Assembly (NCBI GenBank): GCA_031551255.1
Contig: JAVBNW010000046.1
Span: forward strand, 1-41,373
DNA length: 41,373 nucleotides
Origin: JAVBNW01 sp031551255
GTDB lineage: Bacteria > Bacillota > Clostridia > Christensenellales > UBA1750
Reading direction: 5' to 3'
Positions 16,537 to 24,998 of the stretch are shown piece by piece. The translations under genes and the position numbers were made by a program. Position 1 is the stretch's first letter, and every line of letters begins with the position of its first letter. The notes below the pieces were generated by a model. It saw only the letters and a list, made by a program, of their open reading frames with translations, had not been told where the DNA came from and did no database searches.

Positions 16537-16558
16537 CGCGCATTAGGGGGCGCTTTAT

Positions 16559-17347
16559 CTGGTTTACTTAAACGCACGCTTCGATTCCTATACTTTGCTG
16601 CGCCCGGTGGAGTTTTCCGCCGTGCTGCCCGCGGGCTTTGGCAAAACACATCCGCCCTACCCTGCCGTGTGGTTCTTCCCTTGCCTTGGCGAGGATGCGC
16701 ACACCGTTCATTTCAAAAGCGGCCTTGCGGAACTGGCCGACCGGCACGGCCTCGCCGTCGTGGTTGCGACGACGGGCAACGACTTTCTCGTGGATCTGCC
16801 CGCAGATGCGCGCTGGTCGTTTTTCGAAGAAGAATTCTTCGATTCGGTCCGGGATATTTTGTCGCTATCCCCCTGTCGGAAACATAATTTTGTCATGGGA
16901 CTGTCCATAGGCGGCTATGCGGCAACGCGCCTGGCGCTTGCGCATCCTGAAAGGTTTGCCGCCGCATGTTCGCTCTCCGGCGCGGTCGCGCCGGATGTCC
17001 TCCCGCAAGACCAGCGCCTTAAGGACCGCCGGCTTCACTCGCTTCGCTTTGTGCTGGATAGCCAGTTGATTCCGCGCGCATTCGGCAGCCGAGAGGAATA
17101 TGCTCTAAGCGAGGGCAACCTTGCCTCGCTCGCCGCGCAGTGCGCAGGGCGCGCGGGCCCTGCGCCCCGGCTGATGCTGGCATGGGGGCGCGAAGATGCG
17201 CTTGCCGCGGGGCCAAACCGCGCGTTCGCCGATACCCTGGCGGCGATGGGTATACGCTGTGAAACGCTGGAAACGCCCGGCGGGCACGATTGGGCGTGCT
17301 GGAACGAAATGATTCCGCAGGCGATCGAATGGATGCTTAAAGACTAA
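16559..17347 (+). CDS. Alpha/beta-hydrolase esterase (S-formylglutathione hydrolase/EstA-like)
   Basis: The esterase-D-like family, with the nucleophile in GLSIGGYAATRLAL (about Ser116), the acid in WGREDALA and the histidine in PGGHDWACWNE. The family N-terminus (VYLNARFDSYTLLRPVEFSA) runs upstream of the first conventional start, a TTG at 16595. No ATG, GTG or TTG lies in frame between the stop at 16544 and 16595. The best fit is a CTG at 16559, 9 bases after AGGGGG, giving 262 residues. It may release or edit an acyl group in this pathway. The gene follows the reductase by 22 bp. Confidence 0.75.
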   Translation: MVYLNARFDSYTLLRPVEFSAVLPAGFGKTHPPYPAVWFFPCLGEDAHTVHFKSGLAELADRHGLAVVVATTGNDFLVDLPADARWSFFEEEFFDSVRDILSLSPCRKHNFVMGLSIGGYAATRLALAHPERFAAACSLSGAVAPDVLPQDQRLKDRRLHSLRFVLDSQLIPRAFGSREEYALSEGNLASLAAQCAGRAGPAPRLMLAWGREDALAAGPNRAFADTLAAMGIRCETLETPGGHDWACWNEMIPQAIEWMLKD

Positions 17348-17399
17348 CGGCCGCCACGGTGGAAAATTGACGAGCATAACAGAAAGTGGAGGAGCCTTT

Positions 17400-18497
17400 G
17401 TGAAATTCACTTACCAAGGGAAGGCCATCAAGGGTTGCCTGTGCGTCGTGCCCGACAGGGTGCTGCGCTTTGAGGACGAGCTTAACAATTTTAACGCGCC
17501 CGAAAAGCAATCCCGCAGGCTGGCAAAGACGATGGGGTTTGACGAACACCGCCTGTGCGATCAGCAAACCGCGGCATCGGATTTATGCGCATACGGTCTT
17601 ACTTATCTTGTTCAAAAGGGTTTTCTTCAAAAAGAGCGCATCTCGGCAATTGTGGTGGCGTCCACGTCGCAAGACTATCCGATGCCCGGCATATCCACGC
17701 TTCTTGGGCACGCATTGGGGCTTGGCGAGGAAACGTATTGCCTGGATCTGTTAACCGCCTGTACGGGCTATATCGTCGGCCTCAGTCAGGCGCTGGCGCT
17801 CCTTGATCAGCCGCAAATCGATCAAGTATTGTTGATCAACGCCGACGTCCTGGGAAAGTGCGCAAACCCGAAGGATCGCAACACCTATCCTCTTTTAGGG
17901 GATGCCGCGGCGATCACCCTGCTCGGGCGCGACCCCGACGCAGAACGCATCCATATCAGCCTGAGAAACGACGGTTCGCGGCTACACTCGCTGTATATTC
18001 CGGCGGGCGGAAGCCGCCTCCCGTTTCGGGATACGCTTACGGTTCCGCCAAAGATCGACGAGTTCGGCAACGAAATCTACCCGACGGGCATCCATATGGA
18101 CGGCACCGCAGTGTTTCAATTCGTCACCTCCGACGTACCGCCGATGGTAGAAGATCTGCTCGCCTATGCGGGCAAGGAAAAAGGCGGGGTCGATTACTTT
18201 TTATGCCACCAGCCCAACCGGTTCATCCTTCATAAGCTGGCCGAAGAGATGGGCGTGCCCAAAGAAAAGTTGTTTTCCAACATCGTCGAAAAATTCGGCA
18301 ACTCCAGCGGCTCCACCATCCCCATGGCCATGGCGTACAACCTCGGCCCCAAGCTTATAGACGGCACATTTGAGGTATGCATGGCGAGCTTCGGCGCGGG
18401 GCTTACCTGGGGGAGCGCGTCGCTCAGGCTCGGCGGGCTTGGGTTTTGCGAGTGGATCGAACATCCGGGTGGCGGGGCGAACCGCTATCCGGGCTAG
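17400..18497 (+). CDS. 3-oxoacyl-ACP synthase III-like enzyme (KASIII, second)
   Basis: A 365-residue condensing enzyme with a complete triad: Cys121 in LLTACTGYIVG, His270 in FLCHQPNRF, and Asn301 in FGNSSGSTIP. It is well separated in sequence from the first KASIII: it lacks the usual early glycine-rich start and has a different insert (GGSRLPFRDTLTVPPKIDEFG). The GTG start at 17400 has GGAGGAGC just upstream; a longer frame to 17367 has none. Two active KASIII genes in one operon suggest two condensation or acyl-transfer steps. Next is the nucleotidyltransferase after 51 bp. Confidence 0.9.
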   Translation: MKFTYQGKAIKGCLCVVPDRVLRFEDELNNFNAPEKQSRRLAKTMGFDEHRLCDQQTAASDLCAYGLTYLVQKGFLQKERISAIVVASTSQDYPMPGISTLLGHALGLGEETYCLDLLTACTGYIVGLSQALALLDQPQIDQVLLINADVLGKCANPKDRNTYPLLGDAAAITLLGRDPDAERIHISLRNDGSRLHSLYIPAGGSRLPFRDTLTVPPKIDEFGNEIYPTGIHMDGTAVFQFVTSDVPPMVEDLLAYAGKEKGGVDYFLCHQPNRFILHKLAEEMGVPKEKLFSNIVEKFGNSSGSTIPMAMAYNLGPKLIDGTFEVCMASFGAGLTWGSASLRLGGLGFCEWIEHPGGGANRYPG

Positions 18498-18548
18498 GGC
18501 GCGCCGCGCTCCTTAGTACGCACGGGCCCATCGGAAGGAGGTCACATC

Positions 18549-19247
18549 ATGAACGCCATTCTCATGGCCGCAGGCCGCGGTACGCGCATTTCGCGCAGCA
18601 TCAGCGATTCGTGCAAGTGCGCGCTGGATATCGGCGGCATTCCGCTGATCCGTCACACCGTTACCATGCTCCTTAACCACGATATCCAGCCGCACATCGT
18701 GGTAGGGTATCAGCAAGAACAGGTGAGAACCGCCCTTCCAGGCCTGCCCGCTGTCTTTTGGGAAAACCCTTTTTATTCGGTCACAAATTCTCTCGCGTCG
18801 CTTTGGTGGGCTCGCGAAGCGCTCGTAGGCGACCGGGTAATCCTGGGCAATGCGGACGTATTTTGGGAAGAAAATTTACTGACGCCCTTGCTCGACGATC
18901 CGCGCGATATCGTGATGCTGTGCGATTCAAGTCGTGTGGAACAGGGCGATTATCTTTTGCGCACGGAAAACGGCGCGATCAAGGCCTACGGCAAGGTTAC
19001 CGTGCCGGGGGCGAACAGCGAGTACGTAGGGCTAGCCAAGGTCCGGGGCGAACTGATTCAAACCGCGCGTGCAACCGTCGAAGCAATGGTGAAGGAACAG
19101 CGGCATACCTGCTGGTGGGAGCAGGTGTTCTACGACATGACCCCCCGTCGGGATGTTTGGGCGCTGGATATCGCCGGCTCCTTCTGGGCGGAAATCGACT
19201 TTATCGAAGATTACCAGCGCGTACTCGCATACAGGACGATGAAATAG
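18549..19247 (+). CDS. LicC-like nucleotidyltransferase
   Basis: A 232-residue GT-A-fold nucleotidyltransferase. It starts with ILMAAGRGTRI and has a Lys in the sugar- or phosphate-binding position (CKCALDIGGIPLI). GNADVFWEENLL holds the metal Asp, and FWAEIDFIEDYQRV is the C-terminal metal and substrate motif. It is closest in pattern to choline-phosphate cytidylyltransferase (LicC) and phosphonate cytidylyltransferases, which make CDP-activated head groups. Combined with the CDP-glycerol-transferase-like gene at 11251, a CDP-linked donor is an attractive inference. The start has GGAAGGAGG upstream. It is likely the last gene of the operon that begins at 13028. Confidence 0.8.
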   Translation: MNAILMAAGRGTRISRSISDSCKCALDIGGIPLIRHTVTMLLNHDIQPHIVVGYQQEQVRTALPGLPAVFWENPFYSVTNSLASLWWAREALVGDRVILGNADVFWEENLLTPLLDDPRDIVMLCDSSRVEQGDYLLRTENGAIKAYGKVTVPGANSEYVGLAKVRGELIQTARATVEAMVKEQRHTCWWEQVFYDMTPRRDVWALDIAGSFWAEIDFIEDYQRVLAYRTMK

Positions 19248-19293
19248 CCGTGGCAAAGCGCATCCGCGTCGGCCCGACGCAACGGAGGTAAAA

Positions 19294-20574
19294 ATGCCCG
19301 ATACTCCTCCTTTGCACAAGGCTTTTATCGACCGAACGCTCGCTCAGTGGAGCGACGGCGCGGAGCTTTTGCGCGCGATTGAAACCGGCCGCAAGCAGGT
19401 GGGACTCCGCAAAAACCCTTCAAAACCCGCCGAACTTCCCTGGCGGCTCTCGTCGGTGCCGTGGGAACCCAACGGCTATTATCTCCAAGAGGATGCGCAG
19501 CCGGGCGCGAGCCTGCTGCACGCGGTGGGCGCGCTGTATATGCAGGAGCCCAGCGCAATGTCCGCCGCTCCGCTGCTCAAAGCTCGGCCCGGCCAAACAA
19601 TTCTCGACCTGTGCGCGGCCCCGGGCGGCAAGTCAGGCCAGCTGGCGGCTGCCATGCGGGGAGAGGGGCTTCTCGTGTGCAATGAGGCGGAACCTTCTCG
19701 GGCGCCGATTCTTGCGCAAAACCTCGAAAGGTTGGGCGTGCGCAACGCACTGATCACCTGCATGCGGCCCGATGCGCTCGCAAAGCATTTTCTCGGCGCT
19801 TTTGACGGCGTTTTGATCGACGCGCCATGCTCGGGCGAGGGAATGTTCAGGCGCGATCCCGCTTCCCGCGCGGCCTGGACGCCCGACGCGCCTTCGGCCT
19901 GCGCGCGCCGCCAAGTTGCGATCCTTAAAAGTGCTGCGCTTATGGTACGTCCGGGCGGACATATGGTATACTCTACCTGTACGTTCAACCGGGAAGAAAA
20001 CGAGGACGTCGTCTGCGCGTTTATCGCGGAAAACCCAGCGTTTGCGCTGTGCGAAACGCGGCGCATCTTCCCGCACCGGGATCGCGGAGAGGGGCATTTT
20101 TGCGCGCTGCTGGCAAAGAATGCGCAGGAGCCCATGCTCGCTGTGCCCGCGCTCGATTCGGACGAGACGCTGCGCGCGCCCTGGCAAGCGTTCGCAAAAG
20201 AGCTGTTTGCCGATGCGGCCCTTGCAAAGCTGCCCCTTGCGCGCATGGGAGACGCGCTGTACGCTCTTCCGCCCGGATGCCCCTCCCTGCATGGGCTGCG
20301 CGTGCTCCGCGCGGGCATAAAGCTCGCCCATATCCGCAAAAACAGGCTGGAGCCGGCGCACGCGCTGGCGATGGCCCTTTCGCGGGAACAGGCGCGCAGA
20401 ATCGCCGATGTGGACGACGAGCAGGCGGCCCTGTACCTGCGCGGGCATCCCCTGCCCCTTGCGGGCCCGCGAGGATGGGCTCTTGTGTGCTATAGCGGCC
20501 TTGCGCTGGGCTGGGGCAAGTTTTCCGACGGGACGCTTAAAAACCACTTGCCCAAGGGGCTCAGATGGCTATGA
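19294..20574 (+). CDS. rRNA (cytosine-C5)-methyltransferase, RsmF/NOL1-NOP2-Sun family
   Basis: A 426-residue SAM-dependent RNA m5C methyltransferase. The SAM motif LDLCAAPGGKSGQLA and both catalytic cysteines are present: DAPCSGEGMFRRDP and YSTCTFNREENEDV. The C-terminal ~140 residues, ending LGWGKFSDGTLKNHLPKGLRWL, look like the RNA-binding tail of RsmF-type proteins. The start has ACGGAGGT upstream. It modifies ribosomal RNA and has no obvious link to the upstream glycan operon; 46 bp separates them, so read-through is possible. Confidence 0.9.
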   Translation: MPDTPPLHKAFIDRTLAQWSDGAELLRAIETGRKQVGLRKNPSKPAELPWRLSSVPWEPNGYYLQEDAQPGASLLHAVGALYMQEPSAMSAAPLLKARPGQTILDLCAAPGGKSGQLAAAMRGEGLLVCNEAEPSRAPILAQNLERLGVRNALITCMRPDALAKHFLGAFDGVLIDAPCSGEGMFRRDPASRAAWTPDAPSACARRQVAILKSAALMVRPGGHMVYSTCTFNREENEDVVCAFIAENPAFALCETRRIFPHRDRGEGHFCALLAKNAQEPMLAVPALDSDETLRAPWQAFAKELFADAALAKLPLARMGDALYALPPGCPSLHGLRVLRAGIKLAHIRKNRLEPAHALAMALSREQARRIADVDDEQAALYLRGHPLPLAGPRGWALVCYSGLALGWGKFSDGTLKNHLPKGLRWL

Positions 20575-20617
20575 ACCCAACGCCGCACGGCGGAAATATA
20601 GTGCGAGGAGGATTCTG

Positions 20618-21565
20618 ATGAACAAGACCGAACGCGTGAAAAATGCCCTGTGGGGCAAACCGGTCGACCGCGTGCCCGTAAGCTTCTGGCACCACTTTGA
20701 CGGTGCGGACGCCGTCGGCCAAGGCTGCGTGGACGCCCACATGCGCTACTACAAGGCCACGAATGTCGACTACATCAAGGTGATGTCCGACGGCATATCC
20801 TATTCCCTCACAGAGACGATCACAAGCGCCTCCGATTGGCGCAAGGTCAAGCCGCAGGGCAGAAAAAGCGCGTTTATCGCCGACTCCGTAGACCGTGCCA
20901 AGCGCTTAAACGATGCGCTTCAGGGCGATTGCCTTACGTTTTACAATATCTTTGCCCCCTTTTCGATGATCCGCAACGCCACCAGCGACGACATGGTGAT
21001 GAGCCACTTGAAAGAAGACGAACAGGCCGTGCTGTCCGCCACGGCCGCCATCGCCGAGGATGGCGCGGAGCTTGCCCGCCTGCTCATCAAAGAAGGCGGC
21101 TGCGCAGGCATTTACCTGGCGCTGCAGGCCGGCGAAACCTGGCGCTTCTCGGCGGAGGAATACGCGCGCATCGTACGGCCTTCCGATCTTATGGTGCTGA
21201 GCGAGGCCAACCGTCACAGCGATGTAAACATCGCCCATCTGTGCGGCTGGGCGGGCGATGCGAACAACATGGACATTTGGAAAAACTATCCGTCCCGTGC
21301 GGTGAACTGGGCCACCTGCATCGAAAACATCGATCTTTGCGCGGGGCGCGATCTCTTCCCCGGCAAGGCGATCATCGGCGGTTTCGACAACCGCAAAAAT
21401 AGCCTGATCTGCACCGGCAAAAAGGAAGACATTCAGGCCTTCGCGCGCAGGCTGATCGCGGATTTCGGCACGACCGGCCTGCTGATCGGCGCGGATTGCA
21501 CGCTGCCCGCCACCATCGACCCCGAGCGCGTGCGCTGGGTGGTGGAGGCCGCGGCGCAGGCATAG
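20618..21565 (+). CDS. Uroporphyrinogen decarboxylase (URO-D) family protein
   Basis: A 315-residue TIM-barrel protein starting MNKTERVKNALWGKPVDRVPVSFWHHF, the usual start of non-heme URO-D-like proteins in anaerobes. These often act in methyl transfer (MtaA/MtbA-like) rather than heme synthesis. The end, TGLLIGADCTLPATIDPERVRWVVEAA, matches the family's C-terminal motif. The start has GAGGAGG upstream. No corrinoid protein or methyltransferase partner is next to it, so the substrate is unknown. A strong terminator follows. Confidence 0.8.
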   Translation: MNKTERVKNALWGKPVDRVPVSFWHHFDGADAVGQGCVDAHMRYYKATNVDYIKVMSDGISYSLTETITSASDWRKVKPQGRKSAFIADSVDRAKRLNDALQGDCLTFYNIFAPFSMIRNATSDDMVMSHLKEDEQAVLSATAAIAEDGAELARLLIKEGGCAGIYLALQAGETWRFSAEEYARIVRPSDLMVLSEANRHSDVNIAHLCGWAGDANNMDIWKNYPSRAVNWATCIENIDLCAGRDLFPGKAIIGGFDNRKNSLICTGKKEDIQAFARRLIADFGTTGLLIGADCTLPATIDPERVRWVVEAAAQA

Positions 21566-21624
21566 CCGGGCAATTCCAGGCTATCGTCGAATAAAATAAA
21601 CCCCTATTTATTTAGTCTACCATA

Positions 21625-21670
21625 AGAAAACAAAAAGAAACATCGTTACCGATGTTTCTTTTTGTTTTCT
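21625..21670. terminator. Bidirectional terminator between convergent genes
   Basis: A perfect 21-bp stem (AGAAAACAAAAAGAAACATCG and its complement) with the four-base loop TTAC, between the plus-strand gene ending at 21565 and the minus-strand gene ending at 21704. It carries A-rich and T-rich arms, so it can stop transcription both ways. Confidence 0.85.
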
Positions 21671-21703
21671 ATCAATAGCTTAAATGTAGAAAATGCTTAT
21701 TAA

Positions 21704-22381
21704 CTATGGGGTAAATTTGTCGAACGCGGGTATGTAATGAATGATGTCGCCAATCAAACCATATGTATTGGGGCCGTGGTAATCTCCGTTTAATGGATTT
21801 ACAGTGCCGCGTATATTGTACATCAAGCCCATGGCGGCAATGCGCTCCTCTGGTGTAACCGCCAAGACGGCGTCATCGATAGCAACCTGTACGATTTCAC
21901 CACAAATCAAACTCCAGTTACTATCATCAACCAATGTTCGCTCCCATTTCAGTATGCACTCCAATGCTACCATGCTTTCGGAAACGGATGGCGCTTTGAT
22001 TTTCTGTGAAGGCATGGCGGTTAAACCTGCCGCGGCCAACTCATCGGTTTCTAAGCCGTTATTTATGATTGTAGCATTGGCCTGACGAATATATTCTTTT
22101 GAAATGTAGTTAATGCACCACTCTCCGGTTCGCTTTATATTGGCGTATGTGTGTTGATGTTTTAGCAGGGCCATTAAGAAATGATTTTGTTTCCCTTCGC
22201 CCAATAGCAGTCCCCACGATTGGATGTTGGCATTGGGGATATCCCTTTCTTTAAGTGTTGTCACCACATAAATCGGATTCGGTACTGTAATTCCGAATTC
22301 AAGCCATGAAAAAGTTCTATATTTTCCCGGCCAATCCTCGACTAAACATTCTGGTTTGTCGTGTGTGAAATAATGTTTCAT
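21704..22381 (-). CDS. Flavin reductase-like (flavoredoxin-type) protein
   Basis: A 225-residue split-barrel flavoprotein. The pattern PNPIYVVTTLKERDIPNANI, followed by FLMALLKHQHTYANIKRTGEW and later CILKWERTLVDDSNWSLICGEIVQVAIDD, matches the flavin reductase/flavoredoxin family that binds FMN. The start at 22381 has GGAGGTC upstream; an upstream ATG overlaps the ribosome binding site. The gene is AT-richer than those before it and sits beside an AraC-type regulator on the same strand. I see no feature in the 22382-22536 gap. Confidence 0.78.
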   Translation of the reverse strand: MKHYFTHDKPECLVEDWPGKYRTFSWLEFGITVPNPIYVVTTLKERDIPNANIQSWGLLLGEGKQNHFLMALLKHQHTYANIKRTGEWCINYISKEYIRQANATIINNGLETDELAAAGLTAMPSQKIKAPSVSESMVALECILKWERTLVDDSNWSLICGEIVQVAIDDAVLAVTPEERIAAMGLMYNIRGTVNPLNGDYHGPNTYGLIGDIIHYIPAFDKFTP

Positions 22382-22536
22382 GGCGACCTCCAAAACATAA
22401 ATGTAGTGGGTAATAACGCATCTTCTACCAAAGTCTGATGGATTGCTCTACGAAGTAGACTCCGGCCAACGTCGTCAATCAATGATCGTTCCTGTACAAC
22501 TTAACAAAGATATGGCTATTTGTTCATTTGCGGAGA

Positions 22537-23328
22537 TTAATCTAGCTGAAAAAACCTGATTATGCCTCCGTCAATGGTTGTAACATCGCATTTCGTCCCA
22601 CCCCAGGGCTGGGTTTCGATCCCGCTTATCTTGACCCAGCCATTCCCCGTTACAAAGGCGTGCAGCTTTTCTATGTTGTCGACTCTCATGAAAGCGACAG
22701 TTTGCTTTGATGGTTCCCCGCAGAACATATGGAATCCATTAAAGGGTATAAGCTTCATACCGCTTATTTCTCCAGGCAGAGGAAGCACGCAGCCATATGT
22801 TCCATCGCCGTTATCGTCCCGTTGGTCGATTCCGGCGTACCAACCCAAAACTTCCTCAAACCACCTCGCGGTTTTGTCCATGTTTTGAGTATAGTACACA
22901 GGCCCGTTTTCCTTAACTGTGTAGCCTCTCTCCGTGAATTTTTGCATGATAGAATGACCTCCCAAAGTAGATTGGACACATATTTTAGCGAATGGGGAAA
23001 GGCGTCCCTTTTTATCGCGCGCTATCACGGGGGACACACCATGGAAACGGGTAAATGCACGCGAAAAGCTCTCTGGAGATTCATAACCATATCTAAAGGC
23101 AATGTCAATTACTTTATCGCAGGTAGACTCTATGTCAGCACCCGCCAGCGCCAACCGGCGGTTACGGATATACTCGCCAAGCGTCATGCCACATACCACT
23201 GAAAACAGACGCTGAAAATGAAATGCCGACATAAACGCTTGGCTTGCAATGGTCTCTAACTTTAGCTTATCGCAGATATTGTCCTCAATAAAGTCAATCG
23301 CCCTCTGTATACGATTTACCGCATCCAT
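22537..23328 (-). CDS. AraC-type DNA-binding domain fused to VOC (glyoxalase-like) domain
   Basis: A 263-residue two-domain protein. Residues ~1-110 form the AraC double helix-turn-helix: IQRAIDFIEDNICDKLKLET, SAFHFQRLFSVVCGMTLGEYIR, and AFRYGYESPESFSRAFTRFHGVSP. Residues ~135-263 form a VOC/glyoxalase domain: YYTQNMDKTARWFEEVLGWY and PWGGTKCDVTTIDGGIIRFFQ. The VOC part likely binds a small ligand that tunes DNA binding. The reversed order compared with classic AraC (effector last) is known in Clostridia. The start has GAGGGAA upstream. It may control the neighbouring flavin reductase gene; that is inferred from position. Confidence 0.85.
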   Translation of the reverse strand: MDAVNRIQRAIDFIEDNICDKLKLETIASQAFMSAFHFQRLFSVVCGMTLGEYIRNRRLALAGADIESTCDKVIDIAFRYGYESPESFSRAFTRFHGVSPVIARDKKGRLSPFAKICVQSTLGGHSIMQKFTERGYTVKENGPVYYTQNMDKTARWFEEVLGWYAGIDQRDDNGDGTYGCVLPLPGEISGMKLIPFNGFHMFCGEPSKQTVAFMRVDNIEKLHAFVTGNGWVKISGIETQPWGGTKCDVTTIDGGIIRFFQLD

Positions 23329-23628
23329 TCCCTCACCGCCTATCCGCTTGGAAGTATAGCATAACCGGAAATACGCTTCATGATATTTTTTGCTCGCTTC
23401 GGTTAATATAAATACTTTTCGCGAGTCAACTTTTTATTTGTACCATACTCGCTTTGTAAAGCAAACAGAACGGGAACAAAACGTTCCATGGGAAGCGGGT
23501 ACCCGCTTGCGTAAAACCAAAAAACCGGCGAGGTTCTATTCACGCCGATTTTATGCGAAGCATTTTCTTATATCGCGCGCCATTCGAACTTTTTACCTGC
23601 TTACGGGCGCTTTGACGGTATGCGACTT
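23329..23628. other. Intergenic stretch, nothing recognised
   Basis: About 300 bp between the AraC-VOC start and the MnmE stop. It contains a TATACT that could be the -10 of the AraC gene on the minus strand (near 23350) but no convincing -35. A 129-codon plus-strand frame from 23390 runs into MnmE antisense and looks non-coding. No hairpin or RNA gene was seen. Confidence 0.4.
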
Positions 23629-24957
23629 CTATTTTCCGAGGCAAAAGCTCGAAAACACCCTGTCCAGCAGCGCCTCCTGCGCGCTGCCGGTGATGTCGCG
23701 CAGCGCGCCGAGCGCATCCTCCAAATCGAGCGACGCGCAATCCAGCGACAGCATGTCCAGCGCGCCGCATGCGCGCTGAACTGCCGCGAGGGCGCGCGAC
23801 GCGGCCTCCACGTCGCTCTCGTGGGTGAGCAGCGCCTCGCCGGGCGCGGCGACGGCGGCCTTTTCGTACAGCGCCTCGCGCAGGTCCTCCAGGCCCGCGC
23901 CGGTCACGGTAGAAATCGTAACGCACCCAAGCCCCTGATACATGGCAAAATCCGCGGGCGAAAGCCTCGCCTTCAGGTCGTTCTTGTTCAGCGCCAGCAG
24001 CGCGCGCGGATCGGCGATGTATCTGAGGGCTTCATCCGGCAAGAGCTCGGAAGCATCCACGCACAGGAGCAAAACGTCGGCCTGCGCGATGGCATCGCGC
24101 GCGCGCGCGATGCCGATGCGCTCCACATCTCCGCCGCCTTCGCGCAGGCCCGCGGTATCGGTCAGCAGCATCGCAACGCCGTGAATGTTCATCTGCTCGG
24201 TCAGCGTATCGCGGGTGGTGCCCGGCTCGCCGGATACGATGGCGCGCTCGTGCTCGAGCAGGGCGTTCATAAGCGACGACTTGCCCGCGTTGGGGGCGCC
24301 GGCAATCGCCACCCGCACGCCCTCCAGCGTGCGCCGGCTCATAGGAGCCTGTTCGATCGCCTCGCCAAGCTCCTTAGCAAGCGGCAAAAGCTCCCGCTTG
24401 GCATCCTGGGCGGCGACGGGCTCGAGGTCCTCGTCGGGATAATCCAAATAGGCCGCGATCTTTGCCGCGACGGTGAGAAGCCCGTCCTCCAGGCCCGCCA
24501 CCTTGCGCGAAAGCCCTCCGTTCATCCGCACGAGCGATGCGCGGGCCGCCGCCGCACTGCCCGCGGCAATCATGTCCATCACCGCCTGCGCCTGGCTCAG
24601 GTCGATCCTGCCGTTTTCATAGGCGCGGCGGGTAAACTCGCCGGGCTGCGCGGGTCGCGCGCCGCCCGCCATACATGCGGCGATCACCTCGCGCGCCGCC
24701 ACGCTACCGCCATGGCAGTGGAGCTCCACCACGTCCTCGCGCGTATAGGAGCGCGGCGCGCGCATCAAAACCGCCATGCCCCGGTCGATCGGACATCCAT
24801 TCCGGTCCAGCAGCGTGCCCAGTTCCAGCCGCCTGTCTAGTAGCGGGCCTCTGAAAACCTTGCGCGCGGAGGCGACGGCATCCGGCCCGCTCATCCTCAC
24901 GATCGCGATCGCACCCGCGCCCGCCGCGGTGGACAGCGCCACGATGGTATCCTGCAT
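23629..24957 (-). CDS. mnmE: tRNA uridine-5-carboxymethylaminomethyl modification GTPase MnmE
   Basis: A 442-residue GTPase that, with MnmG, forms the cmnm5 group at wobble U34 of tRNAs. It begins DTIVALSTAAGAGAIAIVRMSG, and has the formyl-THF-binding N-domain with VELHCHGG, the G1 motif GAPNAGKSS, the DTAG switch, NKND for guanine, and the invariant C-terminal Cys motif FCLGK. Length is normal. No ribosome binding site better than CGGATTCTAC was noted. It is not next to mnmG, yidC or rnpA, unlike its usual position near the origin of replication. The downstream gene order is unrelated. Confidence 0.95.
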   Translation of the reverse strand: MQDTIVALSTAAGAGAIAIVRMSGPDAVASARKVFRGPLLDRRLELGTLLDRNGCPIDRGMAVLMRAPRSYTREDVVELHCHGGSVAAREVIAACMAGGARPAQPGEFTRRAYENGRIDLSQAQAVMDMIAAGSAAAARASLVRMNGGLSRKVAGLEDGLLTVAAKIAAYLDYPDEDLEPVAAQDAKRELLPLAKELGEAIEQAPMSRRTLEGVRVAIAGAPNAGKSSLMNALLEHERAIVSGEPGTTRDTLTEQMNIHGVAMLLTDTAGLREGGGDVERIGIARARDAIAQADVLLLCVDASELLPDEALRYIADPRALLALNKNDLKARLSPADFAMYQGLGCVTISTVTGAGLEDLREALYEKAAVAAPGEALLTHESDVEAASRALAAVQRACGALDMLSLDCASLDLEDALGALRDITGSAQEALLDRVFSSFCLGK

Positions 24958-24998
24958 GTAGAATCCGCCTCTCCTTGGTATCGTCTATCCGGGCCTTA

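Noticed and set aside
23390..23779. 129-codon plus-strand frame before and into MnmE
   Set aside because: No ribosome binding site, no recognisable protein features, and half of it is antisense to mnmE.
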